Source of the DNA: DASXYG01 sp036502625
Lineage (GTDB): Bacteria > Actinomycetota > Actinomycetes > Streptosporangiales > Streptosporangiaceae
Length of the DNA: 64,000 nucleotides
Assembly (NCBI GenBank): GCA_036502625.1
Contig: DASXYG010000017.1
Span: forward strand, 1-64,000
Direction: 5' to 3'
The position numbers and the translations under genes were made by a program. Each line of letters opens with the position of its first letter. The first letter of the stretch is position 1. Positions 32,225 to 41,039 of the stretch are shown one piece after another. The notes below the pieces were generated by a model, which saw only the letters and a program-made list of their open reading frames with translations, was not told where the DNA came from and did not search any database.

Positions 32225-33616
32225 TCAGTCCGGGTCGTAGTTGACGTCGCGGTGCTTGTGCGCGGCGAGCGCCCGGTCGATCAGCACCTCCGTCGCGCCG
32301 AGGTACTCGGCCGGGTCGAGGGTCTCCGCGACGTCGGCCAGGCCCTTGCCGCCGCGGCGCAGCGCGTCGCGCGCCTCGGCGTCCTCCCAGATGGCCTCGC
32401 GCAGCGGCGTGCCGTCCGCGGTCACCCGGGCGCCCGCGCGGCGCACCAGGTCGTGCGCTGCCAGGCGGCCGAGCTCGGGGGCCAGCAGCGCGGTCAGCCG
32501 CTCGGCCAGCGGCAGGCCGCCGGTGGCGTTGAGGTTGTCGCGCATGCGGTCGGTGTCGACGTGCATGCCGTCGAACAGGTCGCGCGCCCAGGCCGCGGCC
32601 GAGCCGGTCAGCCGTACGAGGTCCGACAGCGGCTCCCATTCGGCGTGCCACGCGCCGGCGGCGCGCTGGAACTCCTGCTCGCCCGATGCGTACAGGGTGG
32701 CCATCAGCCCGGGTACGCGGCGGGTGCAGGCCAGGATGGACACGGACGCGACGGGGTTGCGCTTCTGCGGCATGGCCGACGACCCGCCCCGGTCGGGCCC
32801 GCCGCCCTCGTGCACCTCGGCGATCTCGCCCTGCGCGAGCAGCGTGACGTCCCGGGCGATCTTGCCGAGCACGGAGCCGGTCTCGGCGAGCGCCGCCGCG
32901 GGCTCCACGATGTTCAGCCGGATGGTGTGCCACGGCAGCAGCGGCTCGGCCAGGCCGAGCTCCTCGGCGAGCAGCGCGGCGAGCCGCGGCCCGTCGGCGC
33001 CGACCGCCGCCATGGTGCCCGCGGCGCCGCCGTACTGCACGGGCAGCCGCTCCCCCATGCGCGCCACCTTGGCGCGCACCCGGTCGGCGCCGGTCAGCCA
33101 GTTGGCCGCGGTCAGCCCGAACGTGGTCGGCAGCGCCTGCTGCAGGAGCGTACGGCCGGACATCAGCGTGGCGCGGTGGGCGTCGGCGAGCTCGGCTGCG
33201 GCGTCGCAGACCGCGTCGAGGTCGGCGAGCAGCGGCGGCAGCGCGCGCTTCACGATCAGCATGGCCGCGGTGTCGAGGATGTCCTGGCTGGTGGCGCCGT
33301 TGTGCACGGCGTGGGTGGCCTCCGGCGGCAGCGCGCCGACCAGCGCGCGGACCAGCGGCACGACCGGGTTGCCCGCGGCGAGCGCCTGCCTGCCGAGCTC
33401 GTCGGCGTCGAAGGTCTCGGACTGGACCGCCCGCGTCACGGCCTCGGCCGCCTCGGTCTCCACCAGCCCGGCGCGCGCCGCCGCGCGTGACAGCGCCGCC
33501 TCGACGTCGAGCAGCGCCGCAAGCCACGCCGCGTCGCCGGTGCCCGCGGCGGCCTCACCGCGCCCGAAGACCGCGCCGAACAGGCCGCCGGTCCCGGATC
33601 CGTACTCGTTGCCCAT
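32225..33616 (-). CDS. pcaB: 3-carboxy-cis,cis-muconate cycloisomerase-like lyase (aspartase/fumarase superfamily)
   Basis: 463 aa. The superfamily signature GGSSAMPQKRNP (about residue 278) carries the mobile catalytic serine loop. HNGATSQDILDTA and TLLQQALPTTFGL match bacterial PcaB/adenylosuccinate-lyase relatives. PcaB converts 3-carboxymuconate to 4-carboxymuconolactone in the protocatechuate pathway. No pcaGH, pcaC, pcaD or pcaIJ lie nearby, so the substrate assignment is provisional. The ATG at 33614-33616 has GGAGGGG upstream. Confidence 0.83.
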   Translation of the reverse strand: MGNEYGSGTGGLFGAVFGRGEAAAGTGDAAWLAALLDVEAALSRAAARAGLVETEAAEAVTRAVQSETFDADELGRQALAAGNPVVPLVRALVGALPPEATHAVHNGATSQDILDTAAMLIVKRALPPLLADLDAVCDAAAELADAHRATLMSGRTLLQQALPTTFGLTAANWLTGADRVRAKVARMGERLPVQYGGAAGTMAAVGADGPRLAALLAEELGLAEPLLPWHTIRLNIVEPAAALAETGSVLGKIARDVTLLAQGEIAEVHEGGGPDRGGSSAMPQKRNPVASVSILACTRRVPGLMATLYASGEQEFQRAAGAWHAEWEPLSDLVRLTGSAAAWARDLFDGMHVDTDRMRDNLNATGGLPLAERLTALLAPELGRLAAHDLVRRAGARVTADGTPLREAIWEDAEARDALRRGGKGLADVAETLDPAEYLGATEVLIDRALAAHKHRDVNYDPD

Positions 33617-33703
33617 GTCCGCCCCTCCAACGGCACCGCGTGATCCCCCCAATTGTGACGTCCCGCCCCCGGAAGCGGTGCCCCGGGCCTCGTACGGGGC
33701 CGG

Positions 33704-34297
33704 TCACCGTCCGTCGCGGCCGGCCAGGATGCCGGCGAGCAGGTGGCGCAGCGCCCACGCGAAGTCGGGCTCGGCGGTCGTGTCGTCCTCGGCCGCGGAG
33801 TCCGAGGTCAGGTGGTGCCCGAACGGGTGCTCGTTGAGGAGGTGGCCGAGGAGCAGGTGCCACAGCGCACGGTACGCGCGGCGGGCGTCGGCGCGGGTGA
33901 GGCCGGTATCGGCCAGCAGCCCCATGCCGTGGTCCGCCACTGACTCGGCCGCCTCCGCGGCGTGCGCGCCGTCGGCGATCAGCCGGACGAGCCACGGGCG
34001 CTCGGCGAGGTGGTCGTGCAGGGCGCGCCACTGCCGCTCCACCGCGCGCGCCGGGTCGCCGCGCGGCTCGACCAGCGGGAACTCGGCCAGGACGTCCTCG
34101 AACAGCGCGGCGAGCAGGTCGGCGCGGTCGGCGATGTGCCGGTAGAGCGACGCCTGGCCGGTGCCGAGCTCCTGGGCCACGCGGCGCAGCGTCAGCGCGT
34201 CGATGCCGTCGGCCTCGACGACGCGGCGCGCGGCCGTGGCGATGGCCGCGCGGTCCAGGGTGCGCCGCCGTCCGGTGGCCCGCGTGCGGTCCGTCAC
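33704..34297 (-). CDS. TetR-family regulator of adjacent exporter
   Basis: 197 aa. HTH at about residues 15-60 (ATAARRVVEADGIDALTLRRV and GTGQASLYRHIADRADLL), with a TetR-type C-terminal ligand domain. The GTG at 34295-34297 has AAGGAGGG eight bases upstream. It is divergent from the MFS exporter at 34406. Two identical-arm palindromes (34312-34328 and 34351-34367) fill the shared promoter, so it should repress both itself and the exporter until it binds a drug-like ligand. Confidence 0.92.
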   Translation of the reverse strand: MTDRTRATGRRRTLDRAAIATAARRVVEADGIDALTLRRVAQELGTGQASLYRHIADRADLLAALFEDVLAEFPLVEPRGDPARAVERQWRALHDHLAERPWLVRLIADGAHAAEAAESVADHGMGLLADTGLTRADARRAYRALWHLLLGHLLNEHPFGHHLTSDSAAEDDTTAEPDFAWALRHLLAGILAGRDGR

Positions 34298-34311
34298 GTC
34301 CCCGCCCTCCT

Positions 34312-34367
34312 TGCGAACTCCGTTCGCATAAGGTATGCCTAACCTATATTTGCGAACACCGTTCGCA
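34312..34367. promoter_or_regulatory. Twin TetR operators TGCGAAC-N3-GTTCGCA
   Basis: Two perfect 7-3-7 palindromes (34312-34328, spacer TCC; 34351-34367, spacer ACC) have centres 39 bp apart. They bracket AT-rich promoter sequence (AACCTATATT) between the divergent TetR and MFS genes. Confidence 0.85.
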
Positions 34368-34405
34368 TCCGTGTCCAGCATGCCCGAGCACGACCCGGAA
34401 GGACC

Positions 34406-35845
34406 ATGGTGACCCAGCGAACCGACGACCCCAAGGCCGCACCGGCCATCACGGCGGCGCGCCCGGTACGCCCCGGCGGCGTCCTGGCCGCGCTGATCGT
34501 GGTGGTCCTCGCGTACGGGCTGCTCCAGACGATGCTGGTGCCCACGCTCGGCGTGCTCCAGCGCGACCTGCGCGCGAGCGCCGGCGCGGTGTCCTGGGCC
34601 GTCCTGTCGGCGACGCTGCTGACCAGCGCGGTCGCCACCCCGGTCGCGAGCCGCCTGGCCGACAGGTACGGGCACCGCCGCGTGCTGCTGTACTGCCTGG
34701 CGATCAACCTGGTGGGCACCGTGGGCGCCGGGCTCGCCCCGGACGTCGGCGTGCTGATCGTCTTCCGCGCCGTGCAGGGCATCAGCCTCGCGTTCCTGCC
34801 GCTGTCGTTCGCGATCGTCCGCGAGGTCATGCCGCCGCGGCGGGTGCCGCTCGGCCTGGCGCTGACGTCCGGGCTCGTCGGCGGCACGGCCGGGATCGGG
34901 CTACTGCTCGGCGGCGTCCTCGTCGACCACACGACATGGCGGCTGCTGTTCGCCGTCGGCGCCGTCCTGTCCGCGGCCGGGTTCGCGCTGACCGCCGTAC
35001 TGGTCCCGGCCACGCCGCCGCACGGCAGCGGCCGGCTCGACATACCCGGCACGCTCACGCTGACGGCCGGCCTGCTCGCCCTGCTGCTCGGCATCACCGA
35101 GGGCACCGCATGGGGCTGGACGGCGCCCGGCACGCTCGGCCTGTTCGCCGCCGCCGCGGCCGTGCTCGCCGCGTTCACCGCGGTCGAACGCCGGGTCGCG
35201 CACCCGGTGCTGGACATCGCGCTGCTGACCCGCGGGCCGCTGCTGATCGCGCATCTCGGGGCGCTGGCGCTCGGCATGAACCAGTTCGTGTTCTACATCC
35301 TGCTGCCCCGGCTGGCCGAGGCGCCCCGGTCATCCGGGCCCGATCCGTACGGGTTCGGCACGACCGTCACGGGCGCGGCGCTGATCCTGCTGCCCAGCAC
35401 GCTGCTGACGCTGCCCGCGAGCTGGAGCACGAACCTGGTGGCGCGCGTGCTCGGGCCGCGCGCGCCGCTGTCGGCCGGGCTGGCGCTCGCGTGCGGGGGC
35501 GGTGCGGCGCTCACCCTCGCGCACGGCCGGCCGGTCCAGGTGGTGCTCGGCTACCTGGTGTGCGGCGCCGGGTACGGGCTGGCCATCGCCGTCCTGCCGC
35601 GGCTGGTCAACGCCGCGGGGCCGGTCGCGCAGAGCGGGACCGCGAACGGCGCGAACACCGTCGCCCGCACGGTGGGCGGCGCGCTCGGCAGCCAGATCGG
35701 CGCCGCGATGGTCGCCGGCGCCGCGCTCCCCGGTTCCGGCGTGCCCGCGTCGAGCGGCTACACGCTGGCGTTCGGCTTCGCCACGGTGGTCGCCGGGCTC
35801 GGCGCGCTGCTGCCGCTCCTCGGCCGCGTCCGTACGGCTTCCTGA
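34406..35845 (+). CDS. MFS drug exporter, DHA2-like (14 TMS)
   Basis: 479 aa, about 14 helices. ASRLADRYGHRRVLL (loop 2-3) and the antiporter motif C region VGGTAGIGLLLGGVLVD are typical of DHA2 drug/H+ antiporters. SWAVLSATLLTSAVATPVAS also fits helix 2. The ATG at 34406 follows GGAAGGACC. Divergence from a TetR gene with two operators supports an inducible efflux role; the ligand is unknown. Confidence 0.92.
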   Translation: MVTQRTDDPKAAPAITAARPVRPGGVLAALIVVVLAYGLLQTMLVPTLGVLQRDLRASAGAVSWAVLSATLLTSAVATPVASRLADRYGHRRVLLYCLAINLVGTVGAGLAPDVGVLIVFRAVQGISLAFLPLSFAIVREVMPPRRVPLGLALTSGLVGGTAGIGLLLGGVLVDHTTWRLLFAVGAVLSAAGFALTAVLVPATPPHGSGRLDIPGTLTLTAGLLALLLGITEGTAWGWTAPGTLGLFAAAAAVLAAFTAVERRVAHPVLDIALLTRGPLLIAHLGALALGMNQFVFYILLPRLAEAPRSSGPDPYGFGTTVTGAALILLPSTLLTLPASWSTNLVARVLGPRAPLSAGLALACGGGAALTLAHGRPVQVVLGYLVCGAGYGLAIAVLPRLVNAAGPVAQSGTANGANTVARTVGGALGSQIGAAMVAGAALPGSGVPASSGYTLAFGFATVVAGLGALLPLLGRVRTAS

Positions 35846-35847
35846 CC

Positions 35848-35874
35848 GGTGACCAGAATGCTAATCTGGTCACC
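35848..35874. promoter_or_regulatory. TetR operator GGTGACCAG-N9-CTGGTCACC
   Basis: A perfect 9-9-9 inverted repeat ends 33 bp before the GTG of the TetR gene at 35908. It starts just after the stop of the exporter gene, so it probably controls the TetR-methyltransferase pair. Confidence 0.8.
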
Positions 35875-35907
35875 AGTCATCAGGCGGCCGTACGGACGGA
35901 GGCGCGC

Positions 35908-36630
35908 GTGGCCGACGACAAGGGCACCGACCGGCGGGAACGCGCCGACAGGATCCTCGACACCGCGAAGGACCTGCTGCTGCGCTGGGGCTACCGCCGG
36001 GTCACGATCGACGAGATCGCGGCGCGGTCCGGCGTCGGCAAGGGCACCGTCTACCTCCACTGGCGCACCCGCGAGCAGCTCTTCATGGCCGTCGCCGCCC
36101 GCGAGGCCGCCGCGATGTACGGCGGCGTGGCCGACGCGATGGCCGCCGACCCGGGCGAGGTCGCGCTGCACCGCTACATGCGGCGGCTCTTCGTCGAGGC
36201 CATGGAGCGCCCCGTGCTGCGCGCCGTCTTCACCCGCGACACCGACACCCTCGGCAAGCTGCTGTCCGCCCCCGCCTACCGCTCGCTCGAACGGGCCAAG
36301 CTCGTCGCCTCGCACGACTACCTGCGGCTGCTCATCGACGCGGGCCTGCTCCGCGACGACCTCTCCCCCGCCGACATCGACTACCCGCTGACCACCATCG
36401 TGTTCGGCTTCTTCGCCGCCGAGCCGCTGCTCCCGCCGGACCTCGGCCTGACCCTGCACGACAAGGCCGACCACCTGGCCGACGCCCTGCGCCGTACGTT
36501 CGGGCCCGCGCGCGAACCGTCGCACGCCCGCCACGCCGCCGCCGCGCCGGGCGCCGTCGCCGCCTTCCGCACCCTCGCCGACGAGTTCCGCGCCGCCGCG
36601 TACGGCGCGGATGGAGGAACCCATGAGTGA
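35908..36630 (+). CDS. TetR-family regulator
   Basis: 240 aa. HTH at about residues 12-58 (ILDTAKDLLLRWGYRRVTIDEIAARSGVGKGTVYLHW broken over the helices), followed by a long helical ligand domain and an Ala-rich tail. The GTG at 35908 has GGAGG six bases upstream. The last eight bases overlap the start of the membrane methyltransferase gene, so the two form an operon. Autoregulation through 35848-35874 is likely. Confidence 0.92.
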   Translation: MADDKGTDRRERADRILDTAKDLLLRWGYRRVTIDEIAARSGVGKGTVYLHWRTREQLFMAVAAREAAAMYGGVADAMAADPGEVALHRYMRRLFVEAMERPVLRAVFTRDTDTLGKLLSAPAYRSLERAKLVASHDYLRLLIDAGLLRDDLSPADIDYPLTTIVFGFFAAEPLLPPDLGLTLHDKADHLADALRRTFGPAREPSHARHAAAAPGAVAAFRTLADEFRAAAYGADGGTHE

Positions 36631-37396
36631 CAGCGCGCCCATCGCCACGCTCGGCCGCCCGCGCGGCGAATACGGCTACGACGGCGACTACCGGGTGGTG
36701 CCCGCCCCGGTCGTCGCCGGCATCTACGTCCTGATCTGCCTGGTCCCCGTCGTCTTCGCGATCGTCGAGGCGGCGGGCGGCCGTGCGGTGACCGCCGTCG
36801 TGCTCGGCCTGGTGGCGGTGCTGCTCATCGCCATGGGCGTGAGCGCGATCTACTGCACCCGCGTCGGCAAGTTCCGGGTGTGGGCCGAGGTGCTCAGCGG
36901 GCTCGGCCTGCGCGGCGACGAGCGCGTGCTGGACATCGGCTGCGGGCGCGGCGCGGTCCTGCTCGCCGTGGCGAAGCTGCTGCCGCGCGGCCGGGCCGTC
37001 GGCGTCGACCTCTGGCGCGCCGACCAGACGGGCAACGGTCCCGAGGCGACCCGGCGCAACGCCGACATCGAGGGCGTGGCCGACCGGATGGAGCTGCACA
37101 CCGGCGACATGACCCGGCTGCCGTTCGACGACGATTCGTTCGACCTCATCGTGAGCAGCCTGGCCATCCACAACGTGCCCGGCATGCCCGGACGGCTGGC
37201 CGCCGTCGAGGAGGCCGCGCGCGTGCTGTGCCCCGGCGGCCGGATCGCCATCGCCGACATCGGCTTCACCAAGCGCTACGCCGCCCGGCTGACCGAGCTG
37301 GGCCTGCGGGACGTACGCCGCCGCGGCCTCGGCCCGCGCGCCTGGTGGACCGGCCCGTGGATCGCGACGTACCTGGTGACCGCCACCAAGCCCTAG
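36623..37396 (+). CDS. Membrane-anchored SAM-dependent class I methyltransferase
   Basis: 257 aa. Two hydrophobic helices (about residues 32-52 and 57-77) precede a Rossmann methyltransferase. The SAM loop VLDIGCGRGAVLL (about 105-117), acidic residue in VGVDLWR, TGDMTRLPFDDDSFD and LCPGGRIAIAD follow. The acceptor is unknown; the membrane anchor suggests a hydrophobic or lipid substrate. The GGAGGAACCC-ATG site lies within the TetR gene end. A paralogue with the same plan is at 60552-61283. It converges with the DUF574 gene through a shared CTAG. Confidence 0.87.
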   Translation: MSDSAPIATLGRPRGEYGYDGDYRVVPAPVVAGIYVLICLVPVVFAIVEAAGGRAVTAVVLGLVAVLLIAMGVSAIYCTRVGKFRVWAEVLSGLGLRGDERVLDIGCGRGAVLLAVAKLLPRGRAVGVDLWRADQTGNGPEATRRNADIEGVADRMELHTGDMTRLPFDDDSFDLIVSSLAIHNVPGMPGRLAAVEEAARVLCPGGRIAIADIGFTKRYAARLTELGLRDVRRRGLGPRAWWTGPWIATYLVTATKP

Positions 37397-38175
37397 AGCC
37401 GGGCGACGCCGCCGAGGATGCGGATGTAGGTGTCGGCCTCGTGCGCGCGCCAGCTCCCGACCGGTGCGACGCCGGGCTCGACGAGCGCGGCGCCGTCGAA
37501 CATCGCCTCGATCCGGGCGCGCGAACGGAAGACCGCCTCGACGGAGGACGCGGCGTACGCGGCCTCGATGGCCTGGACGTCGGTGTGGGTGAGACCCTCG
37601 GTGGTGGCCATCGAGAGCACCAGGTGGCTGCCCGGCGCCAGCGCCGCGCGCAGCACCGGGAGGACCTGCTCGGCCTCGGGCACGAAGTGGAACACCGCGA
37701 CGGCCAGCAGCGCCACGGGCCGGTCGAAGTCCAGCGTGCCGCGCACGTCGGGGTGGTCCAGGATCGCCGCCGGGTCGCGTACGTCGGCGTGCACCGGGAC
37801 GACGCCGTCGTGGGTGGCGCGCAGCGCGCGGTTGTGCGCGGTCACGATCGGGTCGTTGTCCACGTAGACGACCCGCGCGGCCGGGTTCGCCTCGCGGGCC
37901 ACCTCGTGCACGTTCGGCGAGGTGGGGATGCCGGTGCCGAGGTCGAGGAACTGGTCGACGCCCTGCTCGGCGACGAAGCGCACGGCGCGGATGAGGAAGC
38001 CGCGGTTGGCGCGGGCGAGCCGCTGCTGCTCCGGATGCGCCTTGATCACCTGCTCCGCGGCGTTCCGGTCGGCCGGGAAGTTGTCCTTGCCGCCGAGGTA
38101 GTAGTCGTACATACGGGCCGGCGACGCCACCGACGTGTCGATCTCGGCGTGCGGCTCGGGCGAGGGGGTGTTCAC
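37393..38175 (-). CDS. DUF574-family SAM-dependent methyltransferase
   Basis: 260 aa. SPARMYDYYLGGKDNFPADR (about residues 18-37) is the hallmark of the actinobacterial DUF574 (Methyltransf_19) family, with the SAM site FLDLGTGIPTSPNVHEVA and VVYVDNDPIV. These proteins occur in many copies in actinomycetes and their substrates are largely unknown. The start is GTG (38173-38175). It faces away from the TetR-MMPL operon. Confidence 0.93.
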   Translation of the reverse strand: MNTPSPEPHAEIDTSVASPARMYDYYLGGKDNFPADRNAAEQVIKAHPEQQRLARANRGFLIRAVRFVAEQGVDQFLDLGTGIPTSPNVHEVAREANPAARVVYVDNDPIVTAHNRALRATHDGVVPVHADVRDPAAILDHPDVRGTLDFDRPVALLAVAVFHFVPEAEQVLPVLRAALAPGSHLVLSMATTEGLTHTDVQAIEAAYAASSVEAVFRSRARIEAMFDGAALVEPGVAPVGSWRAHEADTYIRILGGVARL

Positions 38176-38231
38176 GCCCGGGACCCTACCGCCACGGCCG
38201 CGATCATGTGGCGAACGTTACGCCGCAATTC

Positions 38232-38265
38232 CTGTCCGATCGGTCAGACCTGACCGATCGGACAG
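38232..38265. promoter_or_regulatory. 34-bp perfect palindrome, TetR operator
   Basis: Arms CTGTCCGATCGGTCAG (38232-38247) and its exact complement (38250-38265) flank AC. Each arm itself contains the palindrome CCGATCGG. The site ends 14 bp before the TetR ATG, so binding would block its transcription. Confidence 0.88.
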
Positions 38266-38279
38266 TTAGGGTGCCTGAC

Positions 38280-38831
38280 ATGGCCCGATCCGGTTCGGCG
38301 CTGCGCGCGCGGCTGCTCGACGCCGCGCTGCGGCTCTTCTCCGCGTACGGCTTCCGCGGCACGTCGCTGAACGACATCGCCGTCGAGGTCGGGTGCTCGA
38401 AGGCGTCGCTGCTGTACCACTTCAGCAGCAAGGAGGCGATCCTCGCCGAGGTGCTCGCGCCGACCGTGGAGGCGGTGGGCGAGCTGAACGCGCGCCTGCG
38501 CGGCCTGCCGGACGGCCAGGTCACCGCGGAGGCGATCGACGGCTTCGTGGAGCTGGCGCTGCGGTTCCGGCGGGAGCTCGCGCTGCTGCTGTCCGACGTG
38601 CCCGAGACCACCGGGAGCCTCGCGTGGAGCGACGGCGTGCCGACGGACGTCCGGCACCTGCTGACCGCGCTGTCCGGCCGTTCGGCCGAGCCGCGGGAAC
38701 GGCTGCGCGGCTGGATGGCGCTCGGCGCGGTCGTCATGGCGTCGGCGAGCGGGGTGGAGCTGCCGCGCGACCGGCTGCGCGAGGAGCTGACGCGCGGCGC
38801 GCGGCGGATGTTGGACGACGAACGGGCCTGA
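38280..38831 (+). CDS. TetR-family regulator of MMPL transporter
   Basis: 183 aa. HTH at about residues 8-52 (LLDAALRLFSAYGFRGTSLNDIAVEVGCSKASLLYHF broken over helices) and a short helical ligand domain. The ATG at 38280 lies 14 bp after a 34-bp palindrome. A GTG at 38271 is an alternative start. Thirty-two bases separate it from the MMPL gene, so regulator and transporter are one operon under probable autorepression. Confidence 0.91.
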   Translation: MARSGSALRARLLDAALRLFSAYGFRGTSLNDIAVEVGCSKASLLYHFSSKEAILAEVLAPTVEAVGELNARLRGLPDGQVTAEAIDGFVELALRFRRELALLLSDVPETTGSLAWSDGVPTDVRHLLTALSGRSAEPRERLRGWMALGAVVMASASGVELPRDRLREELTRGARRMLDDERA

Positions 38832-38863
38832 CCCGCGTCAGGCGTCAAGAGGGGGATCACGGG

Positions 38864-41032
38864 GTGGCGGCTTCGCTGTACCGGCTCGGCCGGTTCTGTT
38901 TCCATCGACGCGGCCGGGTGGTGGCCGTATGGCTGCTGCTGCTCGCGGTGCTCGGCATCGCCGCCGCGGTGTTCCGTGGCCCGGCCAGCGACCAGTTCAC
39001 CATGCCGGGCACCGAGTCCCAGCGTGCGCTGTCCACGCTTCAGCACGAGTTCCCGCAGGCCGCGGGTGCGTCCGGCACGATCGTCGTCGCCTCGACGACC
39101 GGGAAGCCGCTGACGCCGAAGCAGGTGCGGCCGGTCCTCGACCAGGCGGAGAAGGTGCCGGGCGTGAGCGGCGCGGTGAGCCCGTTCGCCGCGCACAGCC
39201 TCACCCGCGACGGCGCCACCGCCCTGGTCGCGGTGCAGTTCTCCACCGACACCGACAAGATCACCGACGCGCAGCGGTCGGCGTACGAGCACGTGGGCGA
39301 CTCGCTGCACGGCCTGCGGGTCGAACACGCCGACCTGGGCACGGAGGCGCCGGACGTCGGCTCGACCGAGGCGATCGGCGTCATCGTGGCCGCCGTGGTG
39401 CTGGTGATCACGTTCGGCTCGCTGGTGGCCGCCGGCATGACGCTGCTGAACGCGCTGATCGGCGTCGGCGCCGGAATGGCCGGGCTGTACGCGCTCAGCA
39501 GCGTGGTCGAGCTGACCTCCGTCGCGCCGATCCTCGCGCTGATGCTGGGCCTCGCCGTCGGCATCGACTACTCCCTGTTCATCACCTCGCGCTACCGGCA
39601 GTTCCTCGCCGACGGCATGGATCCGCGCGAGGCCGCCGGGCGCGCGATCGGCACCGCCGGCTCGGCCGTGGTGTTCGCCGGCGCCACGGTGGTGATCGCG
39701 CTGGCCGGGCTGTCGGTGGTCGGCATCCCGTTCCTGACCGTGATGGGCCTGGCCGCGGCCGGCACGATCGCGGTCGCCGTCCTGGTGGCGCTCACCCTGC
39801 TGCCCGCCGTCCTCGGATTCGCCGGCGAGCGCGTGCTGCGCCGCTCGCAGCGCAGCGGCCACAAGGGCGGCGAACGCGCGGCGCCGCGCGAGGGGTTCGG
39901 GTTCGCCTGGGGCCGGATCGTCACCCGCCTGCGCATCCCCATCGTCATCGTCGGCGTGCTCGGCCTCGGCGCCCTCGCGCTGCCCGCGCAGGACATGCGG
40001 CTCGCCCTGCCGGACGCCTCGACCCAGTCCGTAGGCACCCCGGGACGCGACGCGTACGACCTGATCAGCAAGAGGTTCGGCGAGGGCGTCAACGGCCGGC
40101 TCGTCGCCGTGATCACCTCCGACCACGCGTCCGACACGGCCACCGCGGTCGGCCGGGCCGCCGCCGCGATCAACGGCGCCGACGGCGTCCGTACGGTGAC
40201 CACGCCGCAGTTCAACCGCGACCACACGGCGGCGATGCTGCCGATCATCCCGGACAAAGGCCCGACGGACGCCGCCACCGAGCGTGCCGTCCACGACATC
40301 AGGGACCGCGTGGCGGGCATCGGCGGCGCGCGCATCGAGCTGACCGGGCAGACCGCACAGGGCATCGACGTCTCGGACAAGCTCGCCGACGCTTTGCCGA
40401 TCTACCTGCTGCTCGTCGTCGGGCTGTCGTTCCTGCTGCTCATGCTGGTGTTCCGCTCGATCCTCGTGCCGCTGAAGGCCGCGCTCGGCTTCCTGCTGAC
40501 CGTCGGCGCCACGTTCGGCATCACGGTGGCGGTGTTCCAGCAGGGGCACCTGGCCGGCCTGATCGGGCTGGAGACGCCGGGGCCGCTCGTCAGCTTCCTG
40601 CCGATCCTGCTCATCGGCATCCTGTTCGGCCTGGCCATGGACTACGAGGTGTTCCTCGTCTCGCGGATGCGGGAGGACTTCGTGCACGGCGGGTCCGCGC
40701 GGCGTGCCACGATCAGCGGCCTGGGGCACAACGCCAAGGTGGTGACGGCCGCCGCGCTGATCATGACGGCGGTGTTCGGCGGGTTCACGCCGACGTCCAA
40801 CGCGATCATCAAGTCGATCGGGTTCGCGCTGGCGGTGGGCGTGGTCGTGGACGCCTTCATCGTCCGCATGACGATCGTGCCGGCGGTGATGTCGCTGCTC
40901 GGCCGCGCCGCCTGGTGGCTGCCGCGCTGGCTGTCCTGGCTCCTGCCGAACCTCGACGTCGAGGGCGCGGCGCTGGCGAAGGACGACGACGGCGCGGCGC
41001 CGCCGAGGGAGCGCGAGCTCGCCGAGCGGTGA
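38864..41032 (+). CDS. MMPL family (RND superfamily) transporter
   Basis: 722 aa. Two repeats, each with one helix, a large extracytoplasmic domain and five to six helices. GLAVGIDYSLFITSRYR (about residue 225) and GLAMDYEVFLVSRMRED (about 588) are the paired helix-4 signatures with the proton-relay acidic residues. Actinobacterial MMPL proteins export lipids, lipid-like metabolites or siderophores. The GTG at 38864 has GAGGGGG upstream. The length is shorter than mycobacterial MmpL (about 950), as usual for the non-mycolate group. Confidence 0.93.
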   Translation: MAASLYRLGRFCFHRRGRVVAVWLLLLAVLGIAAAVFRGPASDQFTMPGTESQRALSTLQHEFPQAAGASGTIVVASTTGKPLTPKQVRPVLDQAEKVPGVSGAVSPFAAHSLTRDGATALVAVQFSTDTDKITDAQRSAYEHVGDSLHGLRVEHADLGTEAPDVGSTEAIGVIVAAVVLVITFGSLVAAGMTLLNALIGVGAGMAGLYALSSVVELTSVAPILALMLGLAVGIDYSLFITSRYRQFLADGMDPREAAGRAIGTAGSAVVFAGATVVIALAGLSVVGIPFLTVMGLAAAGTIAVAVLVALTLLPAVLGFAGERVLRRSQRSGHKGGERAAPREGFGFAWGRIVTRLRIPIVIVGVLGLGALALPAQDMRLALPDASTQSVGTPGRDAYDLISKRFGEGVNGRLVAVITSDHASDTATAVGRAAAAINGADGVRTVTTPQFNRDHTAAMLPIIPDKGPTDAATERAVHDIRDRVAGIGGARIELTGQTAQGIDVSDKLADALPIYLLLVVGLSFLLLMLVFRSILVPLKAALGFLLTVGATFGITVAVFQQGHLAGLIGLETPGPLVSFLPILLIGILFGLAMDYEVFLVSRMREDFVHGGSARRATISGLGHNAKVVTAAALIMTAVFGGFTPTSNAIIKSIGFALAVGVVVDAFIVRMTIVPAVMSLLGRAAWWLPRWLSWLLPNLDVEGAALAKDDDGAAPPRERELAER

Positions 41033-41039
41033 GCCCGCG

